Shown: in pieces, positions 1-7,055 of the stretch
Position numbering within the stretch: position 1 is the first letter of the stretch
How the letters are laid out: each line of letters starts with the position of its first letter
Assembly (NCBI GenBank): GCA_028697935.1
Contig: JAQVEM010000003.1
Location: 1 to 10,002 of the forward strand
From: Actinomycetota bacterium
Lineage (GTDB): Bacteria > Actinomycetota > Humimicrobiia > Humimicrobiales > Humimicrobiaceae
DNA length: 10,002 bases
Direction of reading: 5' to 3'
Notes under the pieces: generated by a model
Databases searched by the model: none
What the model saw: only the letters and a program-made list of their open reading frames with translations
Told to the model about the DNA's origin: nothing
Translations under genes and position numbers: made by a program

Positions 1-368
1 AAGGCAAAACTATTGCTGTTCTTGGCATATCTTTTAAGCCAGATACTGATGATGTAAGGGATGCGCCGTCTATTACTATTATGAATAGTTTATCCAAAAT
101 GGGCGCTAAAATAAAAGCATATGACCCGGTTGTAAAGAACAGGCCTGAAACTTTGACCGAGAAAGTAAAGATATGCAATGATGAATATGAAGCAATAGAA
201 GGCTCTGATGTTCTGATAATTGCTACAGAATGGGAGCAGTTTAAAGAATTGGATTTTGAGAAAATAAGAAAAATCATGAATAATAATATTATAATTGATG
301 GAAGAAACTTTTTTGAAAGGGAAGAATTAGAAAAGCTGGGTTTTAAATATATAGGAATAGGGCGATAA
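1..368 (+). CDS. ugd: UDP-glucose 6-dehydrogenase, C-terminal part (5' truncated by window edge)
   Basis: The reading frame is open from base 3 to the TAA at 366-368 and gives about 121 residues of the C-terminal part of a cytoplasmic UDP-glucose/GDP-mannose dehydrogenase. This enzyme oxidises UDP-glucose to UDP-glucuronate in two NAD-dependent steps. The start of the visible protein contains the family signature FKPDTDDVRDAPS, followed by the UDP-binding-domain strand GAKIKAYDPV, the segment DVLIIATEWEQF and the closing DGRNFF. These are typical of the third domain of Ugd proteins. The N-terminal NAD domain and the catalytic cysteine lie upstream of the window, so this is an edge truncation and not a pseudogene. 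An ATG at 81 is internal and should not be taken as the start. The next gene, 31 bases downstream, uses its product, UDP-glucuronate. Family assignment is strong. Substrate UDP-glucose rather than another NDP-sugar is inferred from that neighbour. Confidence 0.92.
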   Translation, partial: GKTIAVLGISFKPDTDDVRDAPSITIMNSLSKMGAKIKAYDPVVKNRPETLTEKVKICNDEYEAIEGSDVLIIATEWEQFKELDFEKIRKIMNNNIIIDGRNFFEREELEKLGFKYIGIGR

Positions 369-386
369 AAGATAACAATAAAGGTC

Positions 387-395
387 AAAGGAGGT
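387..395 (+). promoter_or_regulatory. Strong Shine-Dalgarno site for the UDP-glucuronate decarboxylase gene
   Basis: AAAGGAGGT is a near-complete match to the anti-Shine-Dalgarno sequence and lies 4 bases before the ATG at 400. It fixes that start and is the strongest ribosome binding site in the window. Confidence 0.85.
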
Positions 396-399
396 CAGG

Positions 400-1335
400 A
401 TGAAAAAAACCGCTCTTGTTACAGGAGGAGCAGGTTTTATAGGGAGTCATATATGTGATTATCTTATGGAAAGAGATTTCAGGGTTATATGCATAGATAA
501 CCTTATAACTGGTTCACTGGAAAATATAGAACATATCAAAAGTGGGGACTTCATATTTTTGAATCATGACATAACCCGGTACATTGATATTAAAGATAAT
601 ATAGACTGCATATTTCATTTAGCATCACCTGCAAGTCCTATTGATTATCTCCAGCTACCCATACAGACCCTGAAAGTTGGAGCACTCGGGACTCATAATA
701 TACTTGGCCTTGCAAAATCCAAAAGAGCAAAGATGGTTCTGGCTTCGACTTCGGAAGTGTATGGTGACCCTAAGGTACATCCACAAACAGAAGAATACTG
801 GGGAAATGTTAATCCAGTTGGCCCTCGGGGAGTATATGATGAAGCAAAAAGATTTGCTGAAGCCCTTACCATGGCTTACCACAGACAGCAGGGACTGGAT
901 ACCTGCATTGCGAGAATATTCAATACTTATGGCCCCAGGATGAGAAAAGATGATGGAAGAGCAATACCAACTTTTATAAACCAGTGTCTTGAGGGAAAAG
1001 ATATAACTGTATTTGGTGACGGAAGCCAGACAAGGAGCTTTTGTTATATATCTGATATGGTCGAAGGCATTTACAGACTTATTAATTCAGGATATCACAT
1101 GCCTCTGAATTTAGGTAACCCTGAAGAGATGACAATATTAGAACTTGCTGAGAATATAAAGCGCCTGTCAAAAAGTAAAAGCAATATTATTTTTCAGGGG
1201 CTTCCTCCTGATGACCCTGTGGTAAGGAGACCCGATATAACTAAGGCAAGAAACGTAATTAACTGGGAGCCGGAAGTTAGTTTTGAAGATGGGATTAATA
1301 AAACAATAAAATATTTTAAGGAAAAATTAAATTGA
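400..1335 (+). CDS. UDP-glucuronate decarboxylase (UDP-xylose synthase), extended SDR family
   Basis: The 311-residue protein should convert UDP-glucuronate to UDP-xylose and CO2 in the cytoplasm, using tightly bound NAD and a UDP-4-keto intermediate. Visible landmarks are the Rossmann motif GGAGFIG (9-15), SPASP (76-80), STSEVYG (116-122, with the catalytic Thr/Ser and Glu region), the stretch YWGNVNPVGPRG (133-144), the catalytic Tyr146 and Lys150 in YDEAK, and NTYGPRM (175-181). SEVYGDP and the YWG-NP-GPR stretch distinguish the UXS group from 4-epimerases and dTDP-glucose dehydratases. Length is normal for a soluble UXS, with no membrane anchor. It follows the UDP-glucose dehydrogenase by 31 bases, so both steps to UDP-xylose are adjacent and probably co-transcribed. 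The stop codon overlaps the TTG start of the next gene. UDP-xylose is presumably a donor for polysaccharide synthesis. Confidence 0.93.
   Translation: MKKTALVTGGAGFIGSHICDYLMERDFRVICIDNLITGSLENIEHIKSGDFIFLNHDITRYIDIKDNIDCIFHLASPASPIDYLQLPIQTLKVGALGTHNILGLAKSKRAKMVLASTSEVYGDPKVHPQTEEYWGNVNPVGPRGVYDEAKRFAEALTMAYHRQQGLDTCIARIFNTYGPRMRKDDGRAIPTFINQCLEGKDITVFGDGSQTRSFCYISDMVEGIYRLINSGYHMPLNLGNPEEMTILELAENIKRLSKSKSNIIFQGLPPDDPVVRRPDITKARNVINWEPEVSFEDGINKTIKYFKEKLN
1318..1322 (+). promoter_or_regulatory. Shine-Dalgarno site supporting a TTG start at 1332
   Basis: AAGGA lies inside the 3' end of the UXS gene, 9 bases before the TTG at 1332. The TTG overlaps the upstream TGA stop (ATTGA), which suggests translational coupling and supports the non-ATG start. 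Confidence 0.6.
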
Positions 1336-2474
1336 AAAATATAGATATTATTATCCCGGCAGTTTTTGAAGCACCTCCTTTAATTAAATCAAGATCAAGA
1401 TTATTAAATACGGACTGGTATCCTGTTTTTTTAAATAAAGCACGTATTGAATCTATGGGATATAGAATAAGATTTCTGGATGTATTTGATTTACCCGGAA
1501 ACAAATTATCGGATACTGTGATTGTTGATATCAGGGTAAAGAAAAATTTAATAAAAAAAGATGACGCCACTTACGGTGAAAAAAAGAATATAATATTAAA
1601 ATTTTTAAGTTATGTTAAAGAAAATACAAAGTCACTGATTTTATTTGATAATCTTGATAGCGCTTCAATATTATTTTATGTTATGCCTTATGTTGATTTT
1701 TATTATAAGAAACAGTTGCTAAAAGATAAGTCTTTGTATGGAAGTACGTTATTTGGAAATAGATTATTTACAGATTACTATAATAAAAAATATAAAGTTG
1801 GAGAGGGAGATTTTTCATATCCTGGAAACCCACAGAGCAATGAATTGAATATGTTCTTAGAAAATAAACATAAGATAGGAATCTCATGGAATATTCTGCT
1901 GGCTGTAAATAATTTTCAATCTAATTTTTCAAGAATAAGGTATATTCTCAGTAAAAATCTTACTCTAAAATATGGTGATGTCTGTAAAGATAGAAAATAT
2001 GTAATTAGTGCCAATTATTTTAAAGACTATAAGAAAAGTGTGATTTCCTTTCAGAGGGAAAAAATGTATGAATTTCTTTCGAATCATCCACTGGCTGATA
2101 AATTTTCACTCGGGACTGTACCTAAAAAGAAATATATAACAAATATGATGGAATCTAAATTTGTCGTCAGTCCATTCGGATGGGGGGAAGTGTGTTACAG
2201 GGATTACGAAGCTTTAATGGCGGGTGCTGCATTAATAAAACCTGATATGGGTCATCTGGAGACATGGCCAGACTTATATATACCGGATGAAACTTACTTT
2301 CCAATTTCATGGGATATTGAGAATTGGAACGATGAGTTTGATGATATCCTGTCGGATGAGGCGAAGCGTATAAGGGTTGCAAAAGAGGGCCAGGATAAAT
2401 TTAAAAGACTGTGGACTGAAAAAGGGATGCAGGATTTTAGCGAAAGATTTATAAACCTGATTGAAATTAATTAG
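1332..2474 (+). CDS. Putative glycosyltransferase, GT-B type with GT1_2/exostosin-like C-terminus
   Basis: This is a 380-residue cytoplasmic protein without obvious signal peptide or membrane helix. The N-terminal half (about 1-200) is poorly conserved and not recognisable by eye; it includes the segment SLILFDNLDSASILFY (101-116). The C-terminal third holds the informative part: SPFGWGEVCYRDYEALMAG (280-298) followed by A-A-LIKPDMGHLETWPDLY. That pattern, a Gly/Trp-rich turn followed by an acidic-aromatic helix and a small-residue stretch, is typical of the nucleotide-binding half of GT-B transferases of the glycosyl_transferase_1_2 or exostosin-like type. The start is TTG, supported by AAGGA 9 bases upstream, with stop/start overlap with the UXS gene. 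Donor and acceptor cannot be read from the sequence. Its place right after UDP-xylose synthesis makes a xylosyl- or glucuronosyltransferase a reasonable guess, but only a guess. Codon use matches the neighbours. Confidence 0.6.
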   Translation: MKNIDIIIPAVFEAPPLIKSRSRLLNTDWYPVFLNKARIESMGYRIRFLDVFDLPGNKLSDTVIVDIRVKKNLIKKDDATYGEKKNIILKFLSYVKENTKSLILFDNLDSASILFYVMPYVDFYYKKQLLKDKSLYGSTLFGNRLFTDYYNKKYKVGEGDFSYPGNPQSNELNMFLENKHKIGISWNILLAVNNFQSNFSRIRYILSKNLTLKYGDVCKDRKYVISANYFKDYKKSVISFQREKMYEFLSNHPLADKFSLGTVPKKKYITNMMESKFVVSPFGWGEVCYRDYEALMAGAALIKPDMGHLETWPDLYIPDETYFPISWDIENWNDEFDDILSDEAKRIRVAKEGQDKFKRLWTEKGMQDFSERFINLIEIN

Positions 2475-2537
2475 AAGTTATTTTAGAATTTACATTCCGT
2501 CATTCTATTTTCTTTATTTATTATGAAAGGATAGGAA

Positions 2538-3479
2538 ATGAATTATAAGGAGAATAACTATTCTGAAGAAGATACAATTGACTTAAGAACGTTATTTAGA
2601 ATGTTTCTAAAACATAAATGGTGGTTTATTATAACTGTAATAGTAGTTGCTGTTTTAGGGTTTTTTTATGTTTCCAGGACTCCTGCACTGTATGAAGCCA
2701 GATATAAATTCAGTCTCAAAGAAGATTATGTTCAGGATGATTATCTGCAGTATAGAGATTCGCACGAAAAATTTATAAACAATCAGTCTGTTTTTATTCA
2801 GGCTGAAGAAGTTCCATTAATATTAAAAACTGATTTAATATTCCGTGCACTGGAAGATATTCCAGAGGTTGATGACTATGAAGATTATATTGATTCTTCG
2901 CTTATAAAAATAGATTTAGATAAAGATACCAGTGTATTTTCTTTAAAAGTTAAAGACACGGATGAAAAGCTTGCAAAAGAAATAGGATTAAAACTTATAG
3001 AATCACTCGGAGAGCAGATAAGAAATCAGGATATAGAAATATTTGATAATACCCTCGCCATGATTAGTGAAGATATTAAAAAGATAGAGGAAGAAAATAG
3101 TTATTTTGAAGAAAAAATATCTGAAATTGAAAAAGAAATTAACAGTATGTATTCAGAGATGGAAAGCTCTGAAGCAACCGGGGCAAAGCAGATTGAATAT
3201 GAAATAATGAAAAAAAATGGAGAGGTACTTTTATATGAGGGAAAAATTATTGATAATGAAAATGAAATTAGAAAACTTAACGACCTTTATCAGGAGTTTA
3301 CAGATAGAAAAGCTGCAGTTGATAATCGCATAGAGTTATTAACAGAGGAGCCCCGCATAACAGTTGAGAACAGCAGAGTTATAAACTCAATTGTTGTAAT
3401 CCTTTTGAGCATCCTTACCGGGATTATTGTTGTACTGGGTGTAAATTATATTTATAAGTTAAAATCACAGAAAGATTAG
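2538..3479 (+). CDS. Wzz-type polysaccharide chain-length determinant (polysaccharide co-polymerase)
   Basis: The 313-residue protein has the architecture of Wzz/PCP proteins, which sit in the cytoplasmic membrane and set the length of polysaccharide chains made by a Wzy polymerase. A short cytoplasmic N-terminus carries IDLRTLFRMFLKHKWW (14-29), the usual lead-in to the first membrane helix (about 28-45). The extracytoplasmic part follows, with an alpha/beta region (about 50-160) and a long Glu/Lys-rich coiled coil (about 165-265). The second membrane helix lies at about 283-303, followed by a basic tail. There is no Walker A/B tyrosine kinase domain, so it is not a fused BY-kinase. The proline-rich motif often found before the second helix in enterobacterial Wzz is reduced to one proline (Pro272). 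AAAGGA at 2526-2531 precedes the ATG by 6 bases. It is the last plus-strand gene before the convergent sugar cassette. Confidence 0.85.
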   Translation: MNYKENNYSEEDTIDLRTLFRMFLKHKWWFIITVIVVAVLGFFYVSRTPALYEARYKFSLKEDYVQDDYLQYRDSHEKFINNQSVFIQAEEVPLILKTDLIFRALEDIPEVDDYEDYIDSSLIKIDLDKDTSVFSLKVKDTDEKLAKEIGLKLIESLGEQIRNQDIEIFDNTLAMISEDIKKIEEENSYFEEKISEIEKEINSMYSEMESSEATGAKQIEYEIMKKNGEVLLYEGKIIDNENEIRKLNDLYQEFTDRKAAVDNRIELLTEEPRITVENSRVINSIVVILLSILTGIIVVLGVNYIYKLKSQKD

Positions 3480-3642
3480 GTTTTATTTTTTTGCTTCAGC
3501 GAAAAGCATAAGCTCTACCTACAGAAAATCGGATTAATTTATTTTTACTTTTTATATTTTTTAATTATGTAATTTACTAAATGGTGAGGGTAGTCTGTTC
3601 TGGGTTTTTTATTATCGGAATAATATATATCTATATAATCTT
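3480..3642. other. Convergent intergenic region, no clear terminator
   Basis: This 163-base AT-rich gap separates the 3' ends of the Wzz gene (plus) and the SDR gene (minus). It contains runs of T directly after the Wzz stop and two small inverted repeats: TGCTT/AAGCA near 3492-3508, and an AT-only stem TATTAT/ATAATA at 3610-3625 with loop CGGA. Neither has a GC-rich stem followed by a T-run in either direction, so no canonical intrinsic terminator is called. No gene is seen here. Confidence 0.4.
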
Positions 3643-4476
3643 TTACCATATACTCCACCCTCCGTCTACAATAAGTAAACTTCCTGTCATGTAAGAAGAA
3701 GAATCGGAAGCTAAGAAAATAAAAGGTCCTCTTAATTCTTTTAAATCACACATTCTCCCAAGGGGACATCGTTTAGAAAATCTTTCAACAAAATCAGCAT
3801 CATGATTATTATACACACCATGTGGTGCTATTGTATTTACTCTTATTCCATCCTTTGCATATAATGTAGCAAGATATCTTGTAAATCCAGGTATGAATGA
3901 TTTGGTGATAATATAATCAACAGGTTTGTAAGTTTGATTTTCTTCACCTGACTTTTTATATAAACGCTGATCTGGAGCAACAATTGCATAAGTGGAGGTA
4001 ACATTAATTATGTTACCTCTTTTATTTTTCAGCATATTTTTTACAACTTCTTTTGTGATTTTTACTGTTCCTGTTATATTTACATTCATAGATTTTTCCA
4101 GTTCATCTACAGGATAGTTTTCAAACCTTGTGGGATTTATATTGATGATATTTTCATCAAATTTTGCATCGATTGCAGCATTATTGACCAGAACGTCAAT
4201 ACTATCATATTGATTTAAAATATTTTCAATTCCTGATTTTATTAATTCTGAGTCTGTTATATCCAGGTATATTCCCATATTCCGGGTGGAGTGCTTGCGG
4301 GAAAGTTTTTCAGCATAATCCTTTAAGGTCTTTTCATCAACTATATCTGAAATAATTACATTTGCTCCTGCGCTTGAAAATGCATCGCATATTTCCTTAC
4401 CTATAAGACCATAAGCACCAGTTACGATAATATTTTTTCCGGTCAGGTCAAATTCCGGGATATATCTATTTCTCAT
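3643..4476 (-). CDS. Short-chain dehydrogenase/reductase, PtmA-like
   Basis: This 277-residue classical SDR is expected to oxidise or reduce a sugar hydroxyl/keto group with NAD(P). It shows the cofactor motif TGAYGLIG (19-26), Asp44 at the end of beta-2 (suggesting NAD preference), NNA (98-100), the catalytic Ser161 region in VTSTYA, the Tyr188-x3-Lys192 pair in DYIITK, and the C-terminal VDGG (270-273). The segment YAIVAPD, then Y-K-P-V-D-Y before the active site, and APHGVYNN (217-224) resemble PtmA of Campylobacter flagellin-glycosylation loci, not fatty-acid FabG. The ATG overlaps the upstream oxidoreductase stop (ATGA), and AAAGGAG lies 7 bases upstream. It is the last gene of the five-gene minus-strand cassette. 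Role in making or modifying a nonulosonic acid or its precursor is inferred from position and PtmA resemblance; the substrate is unknown. Confidence 0.82.
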   Translation of the reverse strand: MRNRYIPEFDLTGKNIIVTGAYGLIGKEICDAFSSAGANVIISDIVDEKTLKDYAEKLSRKHSTRNMGIYLDITDSELIKSGIENILNQYDSIDVLVNNAAIDAKFDENIININPTRFENYPVDELEKSMNVNITGTVKITKEVVKNMLKNKRGNIINVTSTYAIVAPDQRLYKKSGEENQTYKPVDYIITKSFIPGFTRYLATLYAKDGIRVNTIAPHGVYNNHDADFVERFSKRCPLGRMCDLKELRGPFIFLASDSSSYMTGSLLIVDGGWSIW

Positions 4477-5474
4477 AATTTTACTCCTTTTTCATGTTTA
4501 TCGGATTCAATAGCCTTTAATGCAATATTCAGCGAAATGGCAGCCTCGTCAATTCCCGGTGAAGGTTCTATATCGCTTTCTATACAATTTATAAAATACT
4601 TTATTTCTTCTATAAACATATCATTTCTTTCAAAACCTTTTGGGCCAGTAAAGGTTTCGCTACTACTGCCTGTATAAATTTCAACCTTATTTTCAAAGTA
4701 ATAAAATTTTATTTCCCCCTTATCTCCTATAAAAAGATACACTCTATTTGGTGGTTTCTGCAGATAATCAAGATGAACGTTGGATACAATACCATTTTTA
4801 TATTTTAATATAATATCAATTGAGCTCTCTGTATCTATACTCAAATCCGAATTATAATTTGCAAAAGCTTTTAATCTATCTGGCTTTCCAAAAAGATATA
4901 CCAGTAGGTCCAGGTCATGTGAAAGGGTTAAAGCAGGGCCGCCTCCCAGTGTTTTTTTAGCTGCATAGCTAGTTGAATAGTCTTCCCAGGGATGCCAGTC
5001 GGGGAGATACTCACCCCATACGCTTATTGTGGATATGATGTTACCGATTCTTTTTTCATCTATAATTTTTTTAATTTCTTTAATGCACGGGTGAAATCTC
5101 ATCATATATCCTATCATAACTTTTATTTTATTTTTCTCTGCAATATCTTTTAGTTTGTCAATGCTCTCTGTACTATTGGACAGAGGTTTTTCTATAAATA
5201 TGTGGCTTCCCGAACGAGCGCAATTGATAGCGGTTTCCATATGAAGCGAAGTGGGGTTTGTGATAAATGATATTTCAGGATTTTCTTTTAAAGCATCTTT
5301 TAAGTCTAAAAATACGGGGAATTTTTTATTTACTGTCCTCAGAGGTTCATTTCTGGTTCTGTAAAGTATAATATTTTCGTATCCAAGTGCCAGAAGGTTA
5401 TTTAAGTGTCTCTCTCCGATTGAACCAGCGCCACATATTAATATAAGGGTATCTTTTCCTATGGCTTTATACAA
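4473..5474 (-). CDS. Gfo/Idh/MocA-family sugar oxidoreductase, PtmF-like
   Basis: The 333-residue protein has the two-domain layout of Gfo/Idh/MocA dehydrogenases. The N-terminal Rossmann fold carries GAGSIGERH (15-23), then FIEKPLS (93-99) with the conserved EKP lysine. The C-terminal alpha/beta domain contains YLPDWHPWEDY (156-166) and GGGPALTLSHDLDLL (177-191), with His186 and Asp189 in the usual catalytic area. The Asp commonly found after GGG-x-x-x is Thr183 here. I believe this variation occurs in the nonulosonate-linked subgroup, so I do not read it as inactivation. The start is TTG at 5474, supported by AAGGAG six bases upstream, and the gene overlaps the cytidylyltransferase by 16 bases. 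Position between a NeuA-like and a PtmA-like gene recalls Campylobacter ptm loci. It probably acts on a phosphorylated, nucleotide-linked or nonulosonate sugar; the actual substrate cannot be told. Confidence 0.83.
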   Translation of the reverse strand: MYKAIGKDTLILICGAGSIGERHLNNLLALGYENIILYRTRNEPLRTVNKKFPVFLDLKDALKENPEISFITNPTSLHMETAINCARSGSHIFIEKPLSNSTESIDKLKDIAEKNKIKVMIGYMMRFHPCIKEIKKIIDEKRIGNIISTISVWGEYLPDWHPWEDYSTSYAAKKTLGGGPALTLSHDLDLLVYLFGKPDRLKAFANYNSDLSIDTESSIDIILKYKNGIVSNVHLDYLQKPPNRVYLFIGDKGEIKFYYFENKVEIYTGSSSETFTGPKGFERNDMFIEEIKYFINCIESDIEPSPGIDEAAISLNIALKAIESDKHEKGVKL

Positions 5475-6175
5475 TCAGTTCTCCTTATAATTTCTTCAGC
5501 TCTTTTTAAATCATATTCATTATCAATATCTACAACAATATTACTGTCAATAAAATAAGGGAGTATCCGTTTTCCTGTCATGCTTTTAAGTTCTGTCAGG
5601 GTTTTAATTCTAATAATATCAATATATCCTGTTTGCCAGAAAACCTGTGGCAATTTCTGTCTGGGCATATTATATGGTTCATCAATGCCAGGTATTTTAA
5701 GAAGCGGCTCTATATATTCTCCCTTTTGCAACCACATTTTGTATGGGGTATTTGGAGCAGGACATACAGCTCGCATGCTATCCGCAGAAGGATTTTTGAT
5801 AAATTTTTCTATTGATTTTGCAATATCTGCTTTAAACCTTATAGGAGTAGTTGGTCTTAGATGAACTATGATATCCGGAGAATAATTTACATTTTTTTTA
5901 AGCCAGTCTATTGCATGCTGAAACACCGGGAGGTCAGGTGTATCATCTCTGGCAAGTTCAGGTGGTCTCAGGAAAGGCACCCACGCGCCATATGCTTCTG
6001 CAATTTTTGCTATTTTTTTAGAATCTGTAGTGCATAATATTCTATCTATTTTATTAAAAGATTTTGCTGCTGCTATGCTGTATGCTATTAGAGGGTGCCC
6101 ATTTAAATCTACTATATTCTTATTTTTTATTCCCTTGCTTCCTCCCCTGGCAGGAATAATAGCTAAAATTTTCAT
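5459..6175 (-). CDS. neuA: CMP-nonulosonic acid cytidylyltransferase (NeuA/PtmB type)
   Basis: The 238-residue enzyme should transfer CMP from CTP to a sialic-acid-like 2-keto sugar, giving the activated donor used by a glycosyltransferase. The CTP-binding signature IPARGGSKGIKNKN (7-20) is intact. LRPTTPIR (106-113), the Arg-Gln pair at 172-173 and VDIDNEYD (215-222), which includes the metal-binding Asp region, follow in the expected order. Length is normal for the single-domain form, with no fused hydrolase. Its ATG overlaps the synthase stop (ATGA), so translation is probably coupled; no strong Shine-Dalgarno site is present. Similar proteins activate Neu5Ac, KDN, legionaminate or pseudaminate, and the exact sugar cannot be read here. 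KdsB-type Kdo transferases are less likely because the neighbour is a NeuB-type synthase. Confidence 0.9.
   Translation of the reverse strand: MKILAIIPARGGSKGIKNKNIVDLNGHPLIAYSIAAAKSFNKIDRILCTTDSKKIAKIAEAYGAWVPFLRPPELARDDTPDLPVFQHAIDWLKKNVNYSPDIIVHLRPTTPIRFKADIAKSIEKFIKNPSADSMRAVCPAPNTPYKMWLQKGEYIEPLLKIPGIDEPYNMPRQKLPQVFWQTGYIDIIRIKTLTELKSMTGKRILPYFIDSNIVVDIDNEYDLKRAEEIIRRTDCIKP
5481..5486 (-). promoter_or_regulatory. Shine-Dalgarno site supporting a TTG start at 5474
   Basis: On the minus strand AAGGAG is followed by six bases and then TTG. It lies inside the 3' end of the cytidylyltransferase gene and explains why the oxidoreductase begins at this non-ATG codon: the GAGSIG Rossmann motif follows at a normal distance. 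Confidence 0.65.
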
Positions 6176-7053
6176 AAAGTTTCTTTATCTCTTAATTTTT
6201 TCTTAACAGGAATTTCTGATTCATATAATTTTTTAATGCCGTCGCCCAGCCATTTATCAATAAGATTCAGGTCTCTTACAAGCCGTCTTAGACCTGAAAA
6301 CTCAATGCTTGCACCCTGGTCTGTACCCCACATAGCCCTATCGATAGTTATATGTCTTTCAACCAATTTAGCTCCAAGCAGGGCTGCAACCAGGCTGGGT
6401 GTAATACCTTCCTCATGCCCGCTGTAGCCAATTATATGCTGTGGATATTTTATTTTAAGAGTTTTTATGTAATTTAAATTTAGCTCTTCATCTTTTGCAG
6501 GATATGAAGAATTGCAATGCATGATAACGAGTTCTGTATTATTTAGAAATGAAATAGCTTTATCTATTTCATCCTGGGTGCTCATGCCGGTAGATAGTAT
6601 TATTGGTTTGCATGTGCTTCGCAATTTATCGAGCAATTCTTTATCTGTGAGTTTGGCTGATGGTACTTTATAACATGGAGTATCAAATTTTTCCATGAAG
6701 TCAACACTTGGGATATCCCAGACTGATGCAAACCATATAATCTGCTTTTCTTTACAATAATTATCTATTATTTTAAATTCGTCCAATCCAAATTCTACCT
6801 TTTTCTTATAATCAAAATAAGTCATCTCACCCCATGGTGTTTCGATAATTCTGTTTCTTACATCCACAGGCACGCAAATTTCAGGAGTCCTCTTCTGGAA
6901 TTTCACAAACTCGACCCCGCAAATTTTAGCCATATCTATTATTCTTTTTGCAATTTCTATGGAACCATTATGATTGATGCCTATCTCTCCAATAAAAACA
7001 GGTTTTTCTCCATCACCAATTTTTTTATCTTTAAGTTTAATAGTTTTACTCAT
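6172..7053 (-). CDS. neuB: NeuB-family nonulosonic acid (phosphate) synthase lacking the SAF domain
   Basis: This enzyme condenses phosphoenolpyruvate with a six-carbon aldose (or its 6-phosphate) to give a nine-carbon 2-keto-3-deoxy acid. The TIM-barrel motifs are all present: EIGINHNG (23-30), KFQKR (51-55), ASVWD (109-113), YKVPSA (128-133), STGMST (154-159), HCNSSYP (179-185), GYSGHE (209-214) and ERHIT (232-236). The protein ends at residue 293, just after the barrel, whereas typical NeuB proteins of about 340-360 residues continue into an antifreeze-like SAF domain. The stop overlaps the start of the next gene, so the short form looks intended and not broken. It starts 2 bases after the phosphatase stop, with a weak GGTGG site upstream. 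The adjacent phosphatase suggests a 9-phosphate product, and absence of NeuC in the cassette suggests KDN rather than Neu5Ac. This is inference. Confidence 0.9.
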   Translation of the reverse strand: MSKTIKLKDKKIGDGEKPVFIGEIGINHNGSIEIAKRIIDMAKICGVEFVKFQKRTPEICVPVDVRNRIIETPWGEMTYFDYKKKVEFGLDEFKIIDNYCKEKQIIWFASVWDIPSVDFMEKFDTPCYKVPSAKLTDKELLDKLRSTCKPIILSTGMSTQDEIDKAISFLNNTELVIMHCNSSYPAKDEELNLNYIKTLKIKYPQHIIGYSGHEEGITPSLVAALLGAKLVERHITIDRAMWGTDQGASIEFSGLRRLVRDLNLIDKWLGDGIKKLYESEIPVKKKLRDKETL

Positions 7054-7055
7054 TT

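Noticed and set aside
655..943. Open frames on both strands inside the UDP-glucuronate decarboxylase gene
   Set aside because: They lie wholly within a gene with intact family motifs, and their translations show no recognisable domain.
2489..2518. Promoter before the Wzz gene (TTTACA with TTTATT)
   Set aside because: The -10 match is poor and the spacing is 18. The gene is close to the upstream gene and is probably read through.
3492..3508. Possible intrinsic terminator after the Wzz gene
   Set aside because: The TGCTT/AAGCA stem is only 5 bp and the T-run comes before it rather than after on the plus strand. On the minus strand the tail would be A-rich.
3610..3625. Inverted repeat TATTAT-CGGA-ATAATA as a bidirectional terminator
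   Set aside because: The stem is made only of A-T pairs and neither strand has a following T-run, so it should be too weak.
4920..4950. Thr in place of the usual Asp in the GGG motif of the Gfo/Idh/MocA protein, as a sign of inactivation
   Set aside because: His186 and Asp189 and all other motifs are kept, and I recall the same Thr in nonulosonate-linked members. It is more likely a subfamily trait than damage.
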